DNA of 11,823 nucleotides from Candidatus Moranbacteria bacterium CG_4_9_14_3_um_filter_42_9 (GTDB taxonomy: Bacteria; Patescibacteriota; Minisyncoccia; Moranbacterales; UBA2206). The first letter of the stretch is position 1; each line of letters opens with the position of its first letter. Below the pieces are notes generated by a model. It ran no database searches and was not told the DNA's origin. It worked only from the letters and a program-made list of their open reading frames with translations. The stretch covers positions 1 through 11,823 of the forward strand of contig PFVN01000028.1 of NCBI GenBank assembly GCA_002790635.1, in the 5' to 3' direction. This document shows, piece after piece, positions 6,313 to 11,823 of this stretch. Both the position numbers and the translations under genes were made by a program.

Positions 6313-6420
6313 TTCAATTATCAATTCACAATTATCAATCAATGATCAATTCTTCAATTTTCAAATTTTGGAAATTTGGTCATTGAAAATTCATTGGAAA
6401 TTGAAAATTGGAAATTGGAA
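6313..6420. repeat. AT-rich degenerate heptamer array between tpiA and fba
   Basis: The gap is filled with CAATT/AATTG words. Four contiguous heptamers of consensus ATTGRAA lie at 6393-6420, with inverted copies towards 6313. CAATTTTCAA (6355-6364) and TTGAAAATTG (6401-6410) form a perfect 10-bp inverted repeat. Such arrays are familiar between genes of CPR genomes; the function is unknown. Confidence 0.7.
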
Positions 6421-6431
6421 ATTATAAAAAT

Positions 6432-7196
6432 TTATTTTTTGTCTATTATCGCTACTATTTTTAAAAACTCATGCGGCATCAGAGATTCCCGTCCGACTAG
6501 AACCCCATCCATCCCCGGATCGACACAAATTTCTTTGGCAATCACGGCTTTCACTGATCCTCCATAAAGAATCCTCACTTTTTCCGCATACTTTTTTCCG
6601 AAAAGAGCCACTAAAATTTTTCTGATCAGAACCTTGGCTTCCATAATTTCGTGCGTTGTCGGAGTGACATCGCTTCCGACCGCCCAGACCGGTTCATAAG
6701 CAATGACTATTCCTCCGGCCTTGGTTCGGCTGACATTTACCAGGGCTTTTGCAACCTGTTCCGTTATGACATCCAAAACTCGATGCTCCTCCCTTTGGAC
6801 TTTTGTCTCGCCGACGCAGATTACCGGAATAAGCCCGTTTTTCAAGGCGGAAGCGACTTTCAAACTTATCTCTTCGTTTTTTTCAGAAAAATATCTTCGT
6901 CTTTCGCTATGACCAAGAATTACATACTCGCATCCAAAGGCTTTGAGCATCGTCGGAGAAATTTCTCCTGTGTAAGATCCTTTGGTTTCAGCAAACATAT
7001 TTTGGGCGCCAAGTTTTATCTTTTTATTTTTCCATTTCTTGAATGATTCCAGATGGACATATGGCGGACAAAGAACGACTTCAGTGTTGGAAAAATCCTT
7101 GCCGCTCAGTTCTTTTTCAAGCAACTTGAAATAGCGCTCCCTTTCAGCGAGATTAATTAAATTCATCTTTAAATTTCCAACTACTAGTTTCTTCAT
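6432..7196 (-). CDS. tpiA: Triosephosphate isomerase
   Basis: A 254-aa TIM-barrel enzyme that interconverts dihydroxyacetone phosphate and glyceraldehyde 3-phosphate. The active-site residues are intact: N8 and K10 in VVGNLKMN, H96 in ILGHSERR (93-100), E168 in IAYEPVWAVG (165-174), and the phosphate-binding YGGSV (211-215) and GVLVGRESL (231-239). The last motif has Arg-Glu where Gly/Lys-Ala is usual. The ATG at 7196 gives the standard N-terminus. It is the enzyme next after aldolase in the pathway and is placed one gene upstream of it. The 126-bp gap to fba is filled by the AT-rich heptamer array, so co-transcription is probable but not shown. Confidence 0.97.
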   Translation of the reverse strand: MKKLVVGNLKMNLINLAERERYFKLLEKELSGKDFSNTEVVLCPPYVHLESFKKWKNKKIKLGAQNMFAETKGSYTGEISPTMLKAFGCEYVILGHSERRRYFSEKNEEISLKVASALKNGLIPVICVGETKVQREEHRVLDVITEQVAKALVNVSRTKAGGIVIAYEPVWAVGSDVTPTTHEIMEAKVLIRKILVALFGKKYAEKVRILYGGSVKAVIAKEICVDPGMDGVLVGRESLMPHEFLKIVAIIDKK

Positions 7197-7219
7197 AATT
7201 TTATCATTTCTTAAAATTT

Positions 7220-7248
7220 CAGCCTGCGGCTGATCACCCGCAGGGTGA
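7220..7248. repeat. Twin hairpins with matching loops upstream of tpiA
   Basis: Two neighbouring perfect palindromes lie in the gap between dedA and tpiA: CAGCC-TGC-GGCTG (7220-7232) and TCACCC-GCA-GGGTGA (7234-7248). Their loops are complementary, and CCTGCGG pairs with CCGCAGG across the pair, so one larger hairpin is an alternative fold. On the minus strand they are followed by AAATTTTAAG, a poor T-run, so a terminator for dedA is possible but weak. A REP-like element or a leader structure of tpiA are other options. Confidence 0.55.
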
Positions 7249-7291
7249 CATTTTTAGTTTCCAACTACCGGATTATTCATATTTTTATATT

Positions 7292-7915
7292 TTATGAATT
7301 ATCATTTTGCAATTTCAAGTGGCGTCTGATAAAAAGCGCCAGAGCGAAAAAAATAATTATACCGATAGCCAAATCGAATTTGTGAAAATATGCGCCTAGC
7401 GTGTCCCAGTTATCACCCAACTTCTTGCCTATATAACCTAGAAAAAAGCACCAAGGCAAAGAACCAAGAAAAGTATAAATAATAAATTTGGATAAATTCA
7501 TTTTGGCAATCCCAGCCGGCAGAGAAATGAAGGTTCGTACCACCGGCAACATCCTGGAAAAAAAGACTGTCGCTACGCCATACTTCTTGAAAAAATTGTC
7601 AGCCATATCCAGATCATGCCGGGATAATAAGACATACTTGCCATATTTTTCAATAAACCTCCGGCCGCCCCTCAGGCCTACCCACCAAGCCAAAACAGAA
7701 CCCACCACCGAGCCGATGGAACCGGCCAAGGTTATGCCCAAAAGAGTGAACTTTCCCTGGGAAACCAAATAACCGGCAAATGGCATAATAATTTCTGACG
7801 GCAGCGGAATGGCTGCGCTTTCAATCGCCATCATAATCGCCACTCCCCAATAGCCTAAGCTTGATATTCCGCCAATGATGAAACCCGCTAAGACCGCGAT
7901 AATTTTTCCAATCAT
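7292..7915 (-). CDS. DedA family membrane protein
   Basis: A 207-aa integral membrane protein of the DedA/VTT (SNARE-associated) family. Members help to maintain envelope homeostasis, and several act as flippases or transporters of undecaprenyl phosphate or phospholipids. Visible family features are ESAAIPLPSEIIMPFAGYL (32-50, with the acidic E32/E41 and re-entrant helix), GSIGSVVGSVLAWWVGLRGG (65-84) and FFSRMLPVVRTFISLPAG (118-135), with the functionally important Arg121 and Arg127. Hydrophobic segments occur near 10-30, 55-80, 143-163 and 182-197. The ATG at 7915 has a GAGAG element about 10 nt upstream. It is 21 bp after galT, so the two are likely in one transcript. The substrate cannot be told from the sequence. 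Confidence 0.93.
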   Translation of the reverse strand: MIGKIIAVLAGFIIGGISSLGYWGVAIMMAIESAAIPLPSEIIMPFAGYLVSQGKFTLLGITLAGSIGSVVGSVLAWWVGLRGGRRFIEKYGKYVLLSRHDLDMADNFFKKYGVATVFFSRMLPVVRTFISLPAGIAKMNLSKFIIYTFLGSLPWCFFLGYIGKKLGDNWDTLGAYFHKFDLAIGIIIFFALALFIRRHLKLQNDNS

Positions 7916-7936
7916 TTTGCTAATCTCTCAATCTAC

Positions 7937-8950
7937 TTATATTTTTCTTAAATATTCCGATGCTATCTCCGGCTGAATGGTGGAAATTTCAATTCCAGTT
8001 GAAAGTTCAAAGCCGGCCCAAATGGAAGTCCGTGGCAAAATTTCTATGTGCCAGTGAAAATGCGCATAATCCTTACCGTCACAAGGTCCGGTATGAATAT
8101 AAAAATTGTAGGCCGGATCTCCCAGGGCTTTAAAAATCTTATTGATGGATATTTGCAGGGCTTCAGCTAAATTAATTTTTTCTTCGGCAGATATCCTTTC
8201 AAAATAAGGTTTGTGTTTTTTAGGAATCACCCAGACTTCAAAACTCGCGCGAGAGGCAAAGGGACAGAAAGCCAAAAAATCATCATTTTCAAAAATTATT
8301 CTTTTTTGGTGTTCCTTTTCCCACTCAATTATCGTGCAATACACGCATTTTTTATTGGACTTGTAATACAATTCGGCGCCAGCCAATTCCAGGTTCACAT
8401 AGGGAGAAATTACCGGAATAGCCATCAGTTGAGAATGAGGATGTCCGATAGAGGCGCCGGCTTCTTTGCCATGGTTGTGAAAAATTTCAATATAGTTAAC
8501 GCTTTTTTTGTTCATCAAGTCGATATAACGTTCCTGATAAGCATCAACTATCTCCGCTACCCGAAAGACATCCAGTTGGGCTATTTGTTTTCCATGGTTG
8601 CGCGTGACTATCAATTCATGATAACCAACCCCATCCATTCCGAAATAAGGCCCCTCTTCAAAATGCCTGATCACCTTGCCTTGGCTAAAGGCCGGATATT
8701 TATTGGGAAAAACCCGCAGGCTCCACTGATTATTTTCGTCTTGATATATCAGAACATCTTTTTCCTGTCCGGTTTCTTCTGGCTGACAAAAAAAACACGG
8801 CTTGTTCGGATCTTCCTCAACAGCTTCTCGCTTATGCGCGGCAAACTCTTCCGGACGCTTGGCCCGGCCAGTAGCAATCACCACCCAATCTCCTGTCACC
8901 AAATCCTGCCTAAGCTCTGATATTTGTATTTTTTTATTTATATTTTCCAT
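7937..8950 (-). CDS. galT: Galactose-1-phosphate uridylyltransferase
   Basis: A 337-aa HIT-superfamily enzyme that swaps UMP between UDP-glucose and galactose 1-phosphate in the Leloir pathway, providing nucleotide sugars for surface glycans. The N-terminus has LRQDLVTGDWVVIATGRAKRP (13-33). Zinc ligands appear in PCFFC (C52, C55), with FHNHGKEAGAS (157-167) following. The active site is GHPHSQL (169-175), with His172 the nucleophile that carries UMP and Ser in place of the Gly of E. coli. A second CxxC (C202, C205) marks the second HIT half, which ends with AHFHWHIEILPR (296-307). Related sugar-nucleotide uridylyl- or adenylyltransferases share this fold, so substrate choice is less sure than family. 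It is transcribed towards dedA. Confidence 0.92.
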   Translation of the reverse strand: MENINKKIQISELRQDLVTGDWVVIATGRAKRPEEFAAHKREAVEEDPNKPCFFCQPEETGQEKDVLIYQDENNQWSLRVFPNKYPAFSQGKVIRHFEEGPYFGMDGVGYHELIVTRNHGKQIAQLDVFRVAEIVDAYQERYIDLMNKKSVNYIEIFHNHGKEAGASIGHPHSQLMAIPVISPYVNLELAGAELYYKSNKKCVYCTIIEWEKEHQKRIIFENDDFLAFCPFASRASFEVWVIPKKHKPYFERISAEEKINLAEALQISINKIFKALGDPAYNFYIHTGPCDGKDYAHFHWHIEILPRTSIWAGFELSTGIEISTIQPEIASEYLRKI

Positions 8951-8993
8951 TTTTATTTTTTACCCGACCAAGTAACATCTGAAGCTGTCTGGT

Positions 8994-9022
8994 ATTTTAA
9001 TGTTGTCGCAAACCAATACCAA
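8994..9022 (-). promoter_or_regulatory. Possible promoter of galT-dedA
   Basis: On the minus strand TTGGTA (9022-9017, 4 of 6 to TTGACA) lies 17 bp before TAAAAT (8999-8994, 5 of 6 to TATAAT). Transcription would start near 8987, leaving a leader of about 37 nt. The boxes are imperfect and the region is AT-rich. Confidence 0.35.
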
Positions 9023-9052
9023 AATTGCATTTTGAACTTTGAATTTTTAATT

Positions 9053-9802
9053 TTACTTTATATTGTATTTGCCGGTCCAAAGCCGAAGTCGGGTTTTGAA
9101 CAAATCAATCAAGACCTGGATAAAACCGTTGGGGCCGGTCAGGCTCACGGATGAGCCTTCTTCATTGAGCCAACGGACTGGCAGCTGTTCTATTTTGAAG
9201 CCCATCTTTTTCGCCAAAATTATCCATTCAAAATCAAAGCCGAATCGGTCAACCACCATGCGCGATCCCACTGCTTCCGCCGCCTTGGCTGTCATCATCT
9301 TGAAACCGCATTGCGTATCAGGAAAACGCCATAATCCCAAAACAATCCTAATCAGCCAATTACCCATCTCACCCATAATTTCGCGATATTTAGGCTGATG
9401 GATCTGCACAAAAGCGCCCTTAATCTTTCTTGAACCGATTACCACGTCATTGCCTTTTTCCAATTCCGGCAGGAAATAATCCAGATGCGTTATAGAAGTT
9501 GAACCGTCCGCATCCAAAAAAACACGGCAGTCTCCTTTCGCTTCCAAAAGTCCCTGGCGCACCACATAACCCTTGCCGTGATTCTCTTTATTTTCGATTA
9601 CGCGTAAATTTTTAACTTTGTCTATGAAACTCCTGGCAACTTCCGGCGTGTTGTCTGGAGATCCATCGGTCACAACCAAAATTTCATAGGTATATTTTTT
9701 GGAACTCAAAAAGTTTTCTATTTCCAACAGATTTTTGCCGATTCGATCAGCTTCCCGATAAGCTGGGATAATAACTGATAAATATGGTCTTTCTTCGCCC
9801 AT
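9053..9802 (-). CDS. Family 2 glycosyltransferase, dolichyl/polyprenyl-phosphate glucosyltransferase type
   Basis: A 249-aa GT-A glycosyltransferase. The N-terminus LSVIIPAYREADRI (8-21) and VVTDGSPDNT (43-52) bind the nucleotide sugar. DADGS (97-101) holds the metal-binding DxD-type motif, followed by VIGSR (121-125) and the acceptor-side DTQCGFKMM (162-170). This arrangement (DADGST, GSR, DTQCGFK) is the one found in ALG5-like polyprenyl-phosphate glucosyltransferases. Unlike ALG5 there is no N-terminal membrane helix, and only a moderately hydrophobic stretch near 150-158. It probably loads a lipid carrier with a sugar for surface glycan synthesis; sugar and acceptor cannot be read from the sequence. 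The start is the ATG at 9802 and no Shine-Dalgarno is seen. Confidence 0.9.
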   Translation of the reverse strand: MGEERPYLSVIIPAYREADRIGKNLLEIENFLSSKKYTYEILVVTDGSPDNTPEVARSFIDKVKNLRVIENKENHGKGYVVRQGLLEAKGDCRVFLDADGSTSITHLDYFLPELEKGNDVVIGSRKIKGAFVQIHQPKYREIMGEMGNWLIRIVLGLWRFPDTQCGFKMMTAKAAEAVGSRMVVDRFGFDFEWIILAKKMGFKIEQLPVRWLNEEGSSVSLTGPNGFIQVLIDLFKTRLRLWTGKYNIK

Positions 9803-9848
9803 GTTTTTAGATAAAAAATTAAATTATTACTTCTCAAAACTCGTTTTT

Positions 9849-9857
9849 ATTATAGCA
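9849..9857 (-). promoter_or_regulatory. Extended -10 promoter of the glycosyltransferase gene
   Basis: On the minus strand this reads TGCTATAAT, a perfect extended -10 in the short gap after the transglycosylase gene. The -35 region has no good match, which is common for extended -10 promoters. Transcription would begin near 9842, leaving a leader of about 40 nt. The same 9-mer occurs in the hypF promoter. Confidence 0.6.
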
Positions 9858-9877
9858 TATTCAGGCGAAAAACGACA

Positions 9878-11374
9878 CTAAACCCACAGCTCGGTCCCAT
9901 TGGGCAGGGGCTTCTGCCAATCGCGGACATGCTGGTTTTTAAAGCCCATTTCACTGACGGACACGCGATGTTTCTGAGCTTCCGTGATTAAACTTTTTGC
10001 TTTTTTATTCCTAATTTTTCCCTTTGCATCTGGTATGCTTATCTTATCCCCGGGCTTTAGATTGTTTATTTTTAAAGCCTTATTGGCCTCGGCAATTTTT
10101 TTCACCTTTACTCCATACTTTCTAGAAAGAATACTTAGAGTCTCTCCCCTTTTTATAGTATGGGTATAGCTATCGGAAACACCGGCTTCTTGCTGAACGA
10201 CATAAGGCGGCTTTAGGTTTATCGGCTGATTTTGTTGAGTGACAAATTTTTCTTTTATGAGATCATCAATGGCATTAAATTTTTCGGGATAGTTCAGATT
10301 TTCGGAAAAACCGCTAATGGCTGCGGCAAAGACTTTCTTTTTGGCTACCTGACTCAGGTGAGCCGTTGGGATAACCAGAGCTTGGCCTCTTTTCACGTTA
10401 ATTCCCTTGAGAGCATTAGCCCGTTGGAATTCCTTATAACTAATTCCATATTTTTTAGCGATACTTGCTAGAGATTCCCACCGGCCGACGACATGCGTAA
10501 GTCTATTTCCCAGAAGATCATCCTTTATCTTATTGAGTTTATCCTCAATAGTTTTTAAGAATTCCTTATAAGTAGCGTCTTTCTTTTTGTCGTTGCAAGA
10601 GTTGATATAAGTTTGAGCAAAGCTGCCATTATATGTAGCCAAGGCCAGTAACCAGTATTCCTCGCAATCATCTTTTCTGCCGCCTTTTGCCTTGTCGTGC
10701 CACTCTTTCAAATACCTGGCACATAGGTCCGCACTCTTGATGGGATGCATACGTTCATCCACGACTGGTCCGATTTTCATTCCGTAACCTCTCCCGGTAT
10801 TGCCAGTAATTTGATAATAGCCGACTGCATTAGCTTTAGAAACCATTTTTTTTACATTCCAGTGAGATTCAGGAATAGCTAAGTAAGCAAAATTTTTCGG
10901 TACTTCATATTTTTCAAAAGCCTCATGTAAATATTTTATCCAAGATCCCATTTCGCGATAAGCATATCTTAGGCTTTCTTTTAGCTTAGGTTCTTTTCTA
11001 TATCTCTCCTTCCAGTATTCCCTAACTCTTTTCATTTTTTCCGGAGTTAATCGAATTGGGCCATCTTTCTCAAAATCCAGTATGTCCGACAGGGATTCGG
11101 CATAATCCATATCCGGCTCAATTTCTTCTTCGCTTTCAGCTTTTCTGCTGTCCGGGTCAGGTTCCTTTGACGTTGTCTCTTTATTTCCTGGCCGCGGGAC
11201 TTCTTTGGGAATGTCTGTTTCTTTTTTTTCTTCCAGATAATCGCTTACGACTCTTCCAGCTACCAGCGCAGTTCCAAGGGCCAGACTAGCTTTCAAAAAA
11301 CTTCTGCGAGTGATGCCAGTTTCTTCAGGCTCTTTCTTTTTTTTAACAGGAGGTCCTTTATATTCAAAACTCAT
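9878..11374 (-). CDS. Tat-exported lytic transglycosylase (GH23-like) with LysM repeats
   Basis: A 498-aa cell-wall enzyme. A twin-arginine signal is clear: TRRSFLK (22-28) followed by a hydrophobic core (29-40), so folded export or a membrane anchor is expected. Residues 48-105 are a charged Glu/Lys/Pro linker. The catalytic part resembles MltD/Slt: YLAIPESHWN (164-173) with catalytic Glu169, ANAVGYYQITGNTGRGYG (181-198) in place of the usual AVGLWQ motif, and LALATYNGS (243-251) for the ALAAYN motif. Two LysM peptidoglycan-binding domains follow at about 293-336 and 404-447, each ending in VIP or SIP. The tail 460-498 is not recognised and may be a worn third LysM. It would cleave glycan strands with anhydro-muramic ends for wall growth or division. 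Tat genes are not in the window. It is not known whether the signal is cleaved. Confidence 0.9.
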   Translation of the reverse strand: MSFEYKGPPVKKKKEPEETGITRRSFLKASLALGTALVAGRVVSDYLEEKKETDIPKEVPRPGNKETTSKEPDPDSRKAESEEEIEPDMDYAESLSDILDFEKDGPIRLTPEKMKRVREYWKERYRKEPKLKESLRYAYREMGSWIKYLHEAFEKYEVPKNFAYLAIPESHWNVKKMVSKANAVGYYQITGNTGRGYGMKIGPVVDERMHPIKSADLCARYLKEWHDKAKGGRKDDCEEYWLLALATYNGSFAQTYINSCNDKKKDATYKEFLKTIEDKLNKIKDDLLGNRLTHVVGRWESLASIAKKYGISYKEFQRANALKGINVKRGQALVIPTAHLSQVAKKKVFAAAISGFSENLNYPEKFNAIDDLIKEKFVTQQNQPINLKPPYVVQQEAGVSDSYTHTIKRGETLSILSRKYGVKVKKIAEANKALKINNLKPGDKISIPDAKGKIRNKKAKSLITEAQKHRVSVSEMGFKNQHVRDWQKPLPNGTELWV

Positions 11375-11393
11375 ACTTTCAGGCTTTCATTTT

Positions 11394-11435
11394 AAAAAAC
11401 TACATTTTCTAGCCTAGGCTAAATTTTGTAGTTTT
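11394..11435 (-). terminator. Possible intrinsic terminator of ruvX
   Basis: In the gap after ruvX, AAAACTACA (11396-11404) and TGTAGTTTT (11427-11435) form a 9-bp inverted repeat enclosing the palindrome AGCCTAGGCT (11411-11420). On the minus strand the stem ends in six T residues. The outer stem is AT-rich and the middle imperfect, so an operator or a start-region structure for the transglycosylase gene is an alternative. Confidence 0.45.
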
Positions 11436-11457
11436 GTTTAAGTCGTGATTAAAAAAA

Positions 11458-11823
11458 TTAATTTTTATCAAGCCAGCTTTGCAAAATTATCCGCGCGGCT
11501 TCCTGATTATCCAATTCCTTTATTTTCTTCGCGCCTTTTTCCTTGAGAGAATCCTGCGCCATTTTGGTCGAAAACATTTCTTCCTGGTATCTCACCTGCA
11601 CGCCCAATTCTTTTTGCATCTCGGCACCAATTTCCTGCGCGTCAAAAGATCCTTTCTGCTCGCCGCTCATTCCCAGTTCTCCCAAAATTATTTGGTCTAT
11701 TTCCCGTTCCTTGATTATTTCCCGCAAGTTCCCCAGCAGTTTTTCGTCATTGTCCAGGGTTTTGTAAGCAAAGGCGATGGATATCTCGCTATCCCCCACC
11801 GCTAAACCGACCTTGGATTTACC
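11458..11823 (-). CDS. ruvX: Putative pre-16S rRNA nuclease / Holliday junction resolvase YqgF (RuvX), N-terminus cut by window edge
   Basis: The last 121 residues of a YqgF-family RNase H-fold protein; the gene runs off the right edge, so the N-terminal catalytic Asp (in the family's GIDxG motif) is not seen. The visible part begins GKSKVGLAVGD, matching the GxKRIGLAxSD strand of the family. IILGELGMSGEQKGS corresponds to the VVGLPxxMDGxxG loop, with Glu for Pro. YQEEMFSTKMAQ corresponds to the DERxTTxxA motif, with Glu in place of Asp. The C-terminus LDNQEAARIILQSWLD matches the D-x-x-A-A-x-x-IL end. YqgF matures the 5' end of 16S rRNA in several bacteria. A GTG at 11799 is in frame but lies inside the conserved strand, so it is not the true start. 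Confidence 0.85.
   Translation of the reverse strand, partial: GKSKVGLAVGDSEISIAFAYKTLDNDEKLLGNLREIIKEREIDQIILGELGMSGEQKGSFDAQEIGAEMQKELGVQVRYQEEMFSTKMAQDSLKEKGAKKIKELDNQEAARIILQSWLDKN

Noticed and set aside
6313..6420. CRISPR array
   Set aside because: Units are 7 bp, degenerate and AT-only, with no spacers of 30-40 bp and no cas genes.
8213..8920. Plus-strand open frame of 235 codons opposite galT
   Set aside because: Antisense to galT, with a composition that mirrors it and no family motifs.
9020..9034. Hairpin CAAAAT-TGC-ATTTTG as terminator of the glycosyltransferase gene
   Set aside because: The stem is almost all A-T and no T-run follows on the minus strand.

Overview
The window looks like part of a Patescibacteria (CPR) genome, most likely a Parcubacteria-type lineage. 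This is inferred from gene content and style: short genes packed tightly on one strand, few Shine-Dalgarno sequences, AT-rich heptamer arrays between genes, a group 3b-type (cytoplasmic) NiFe hydrogenase subunit, and an incomplete maturation set. Taxonomy cannot be proved from the window. TGA acts as a stop (hypC ends in an ATGA overlap with hypD), so the TGA-glycine code of Gracilibacteria/SR1 is not in use.

Layout, left to right. Positions 1-834 (minus, cut by the window edge) hold a membrane-anchored zinc protease with a HELGHALGIGH site. Positions 848-1630 (minus) encode a group 3b hydrogenase small (delta) subunit, without its large subunit. A 40-bp gap carries overlapping divergent promoters. 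The plus-strand gene 1671-2852 encodes a protein made only of the C-terminal carbamoyltransferase domain of HypF. It converges on, and overlaps, a minus-strand run read as hypC (5419) - hypD - vanZ-like - hypE (ends 2832), whose members overlap one another. Upstream of hypC on the same strand lie class II fructose-bisphosphate aldolase and triosephosphate isomerase, then a DedA-family membrane protein, galT, a family 2 glycosyltransferase, a Tat-exported LysM lytic transglycosylase, and the 3' part of ruvX (cut by the right edge).

How the genes fit together. HypC, HypD, HypE and the HypF domain make and deliver the Fe(CN)2CO group of NiFe hydrogenases, and the delta subunit is the electron-transfer half of such an enzyme. 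HypA, HypB, a hydrogenase endopeptidase, the beta/gamma subunits and the catalytic alpha subunit are not visible here. Aldolase and isomerase sit directly upstream of hypC, which suggests that lower-glycolysis flux and NAD(P)H disposal through the hydrogenase share a transcription unit. The right half is envelope and sugar work (GalT, DedA, GT2, transglycosylase).

The points most worth a second look are the HypF protein stripped to one domain, the 7-bp tandem repeat inside that gene that could switch its frame, the VanZ-like gene overlapping both hypD and hypE, the orphan delta subunit with a metzincin behind it, and the leaderless divergent promoters. No CRISPR array, insertion sequence, tRNA or rRNA was seen, and no gene-free stretch exceeds 300 bases.
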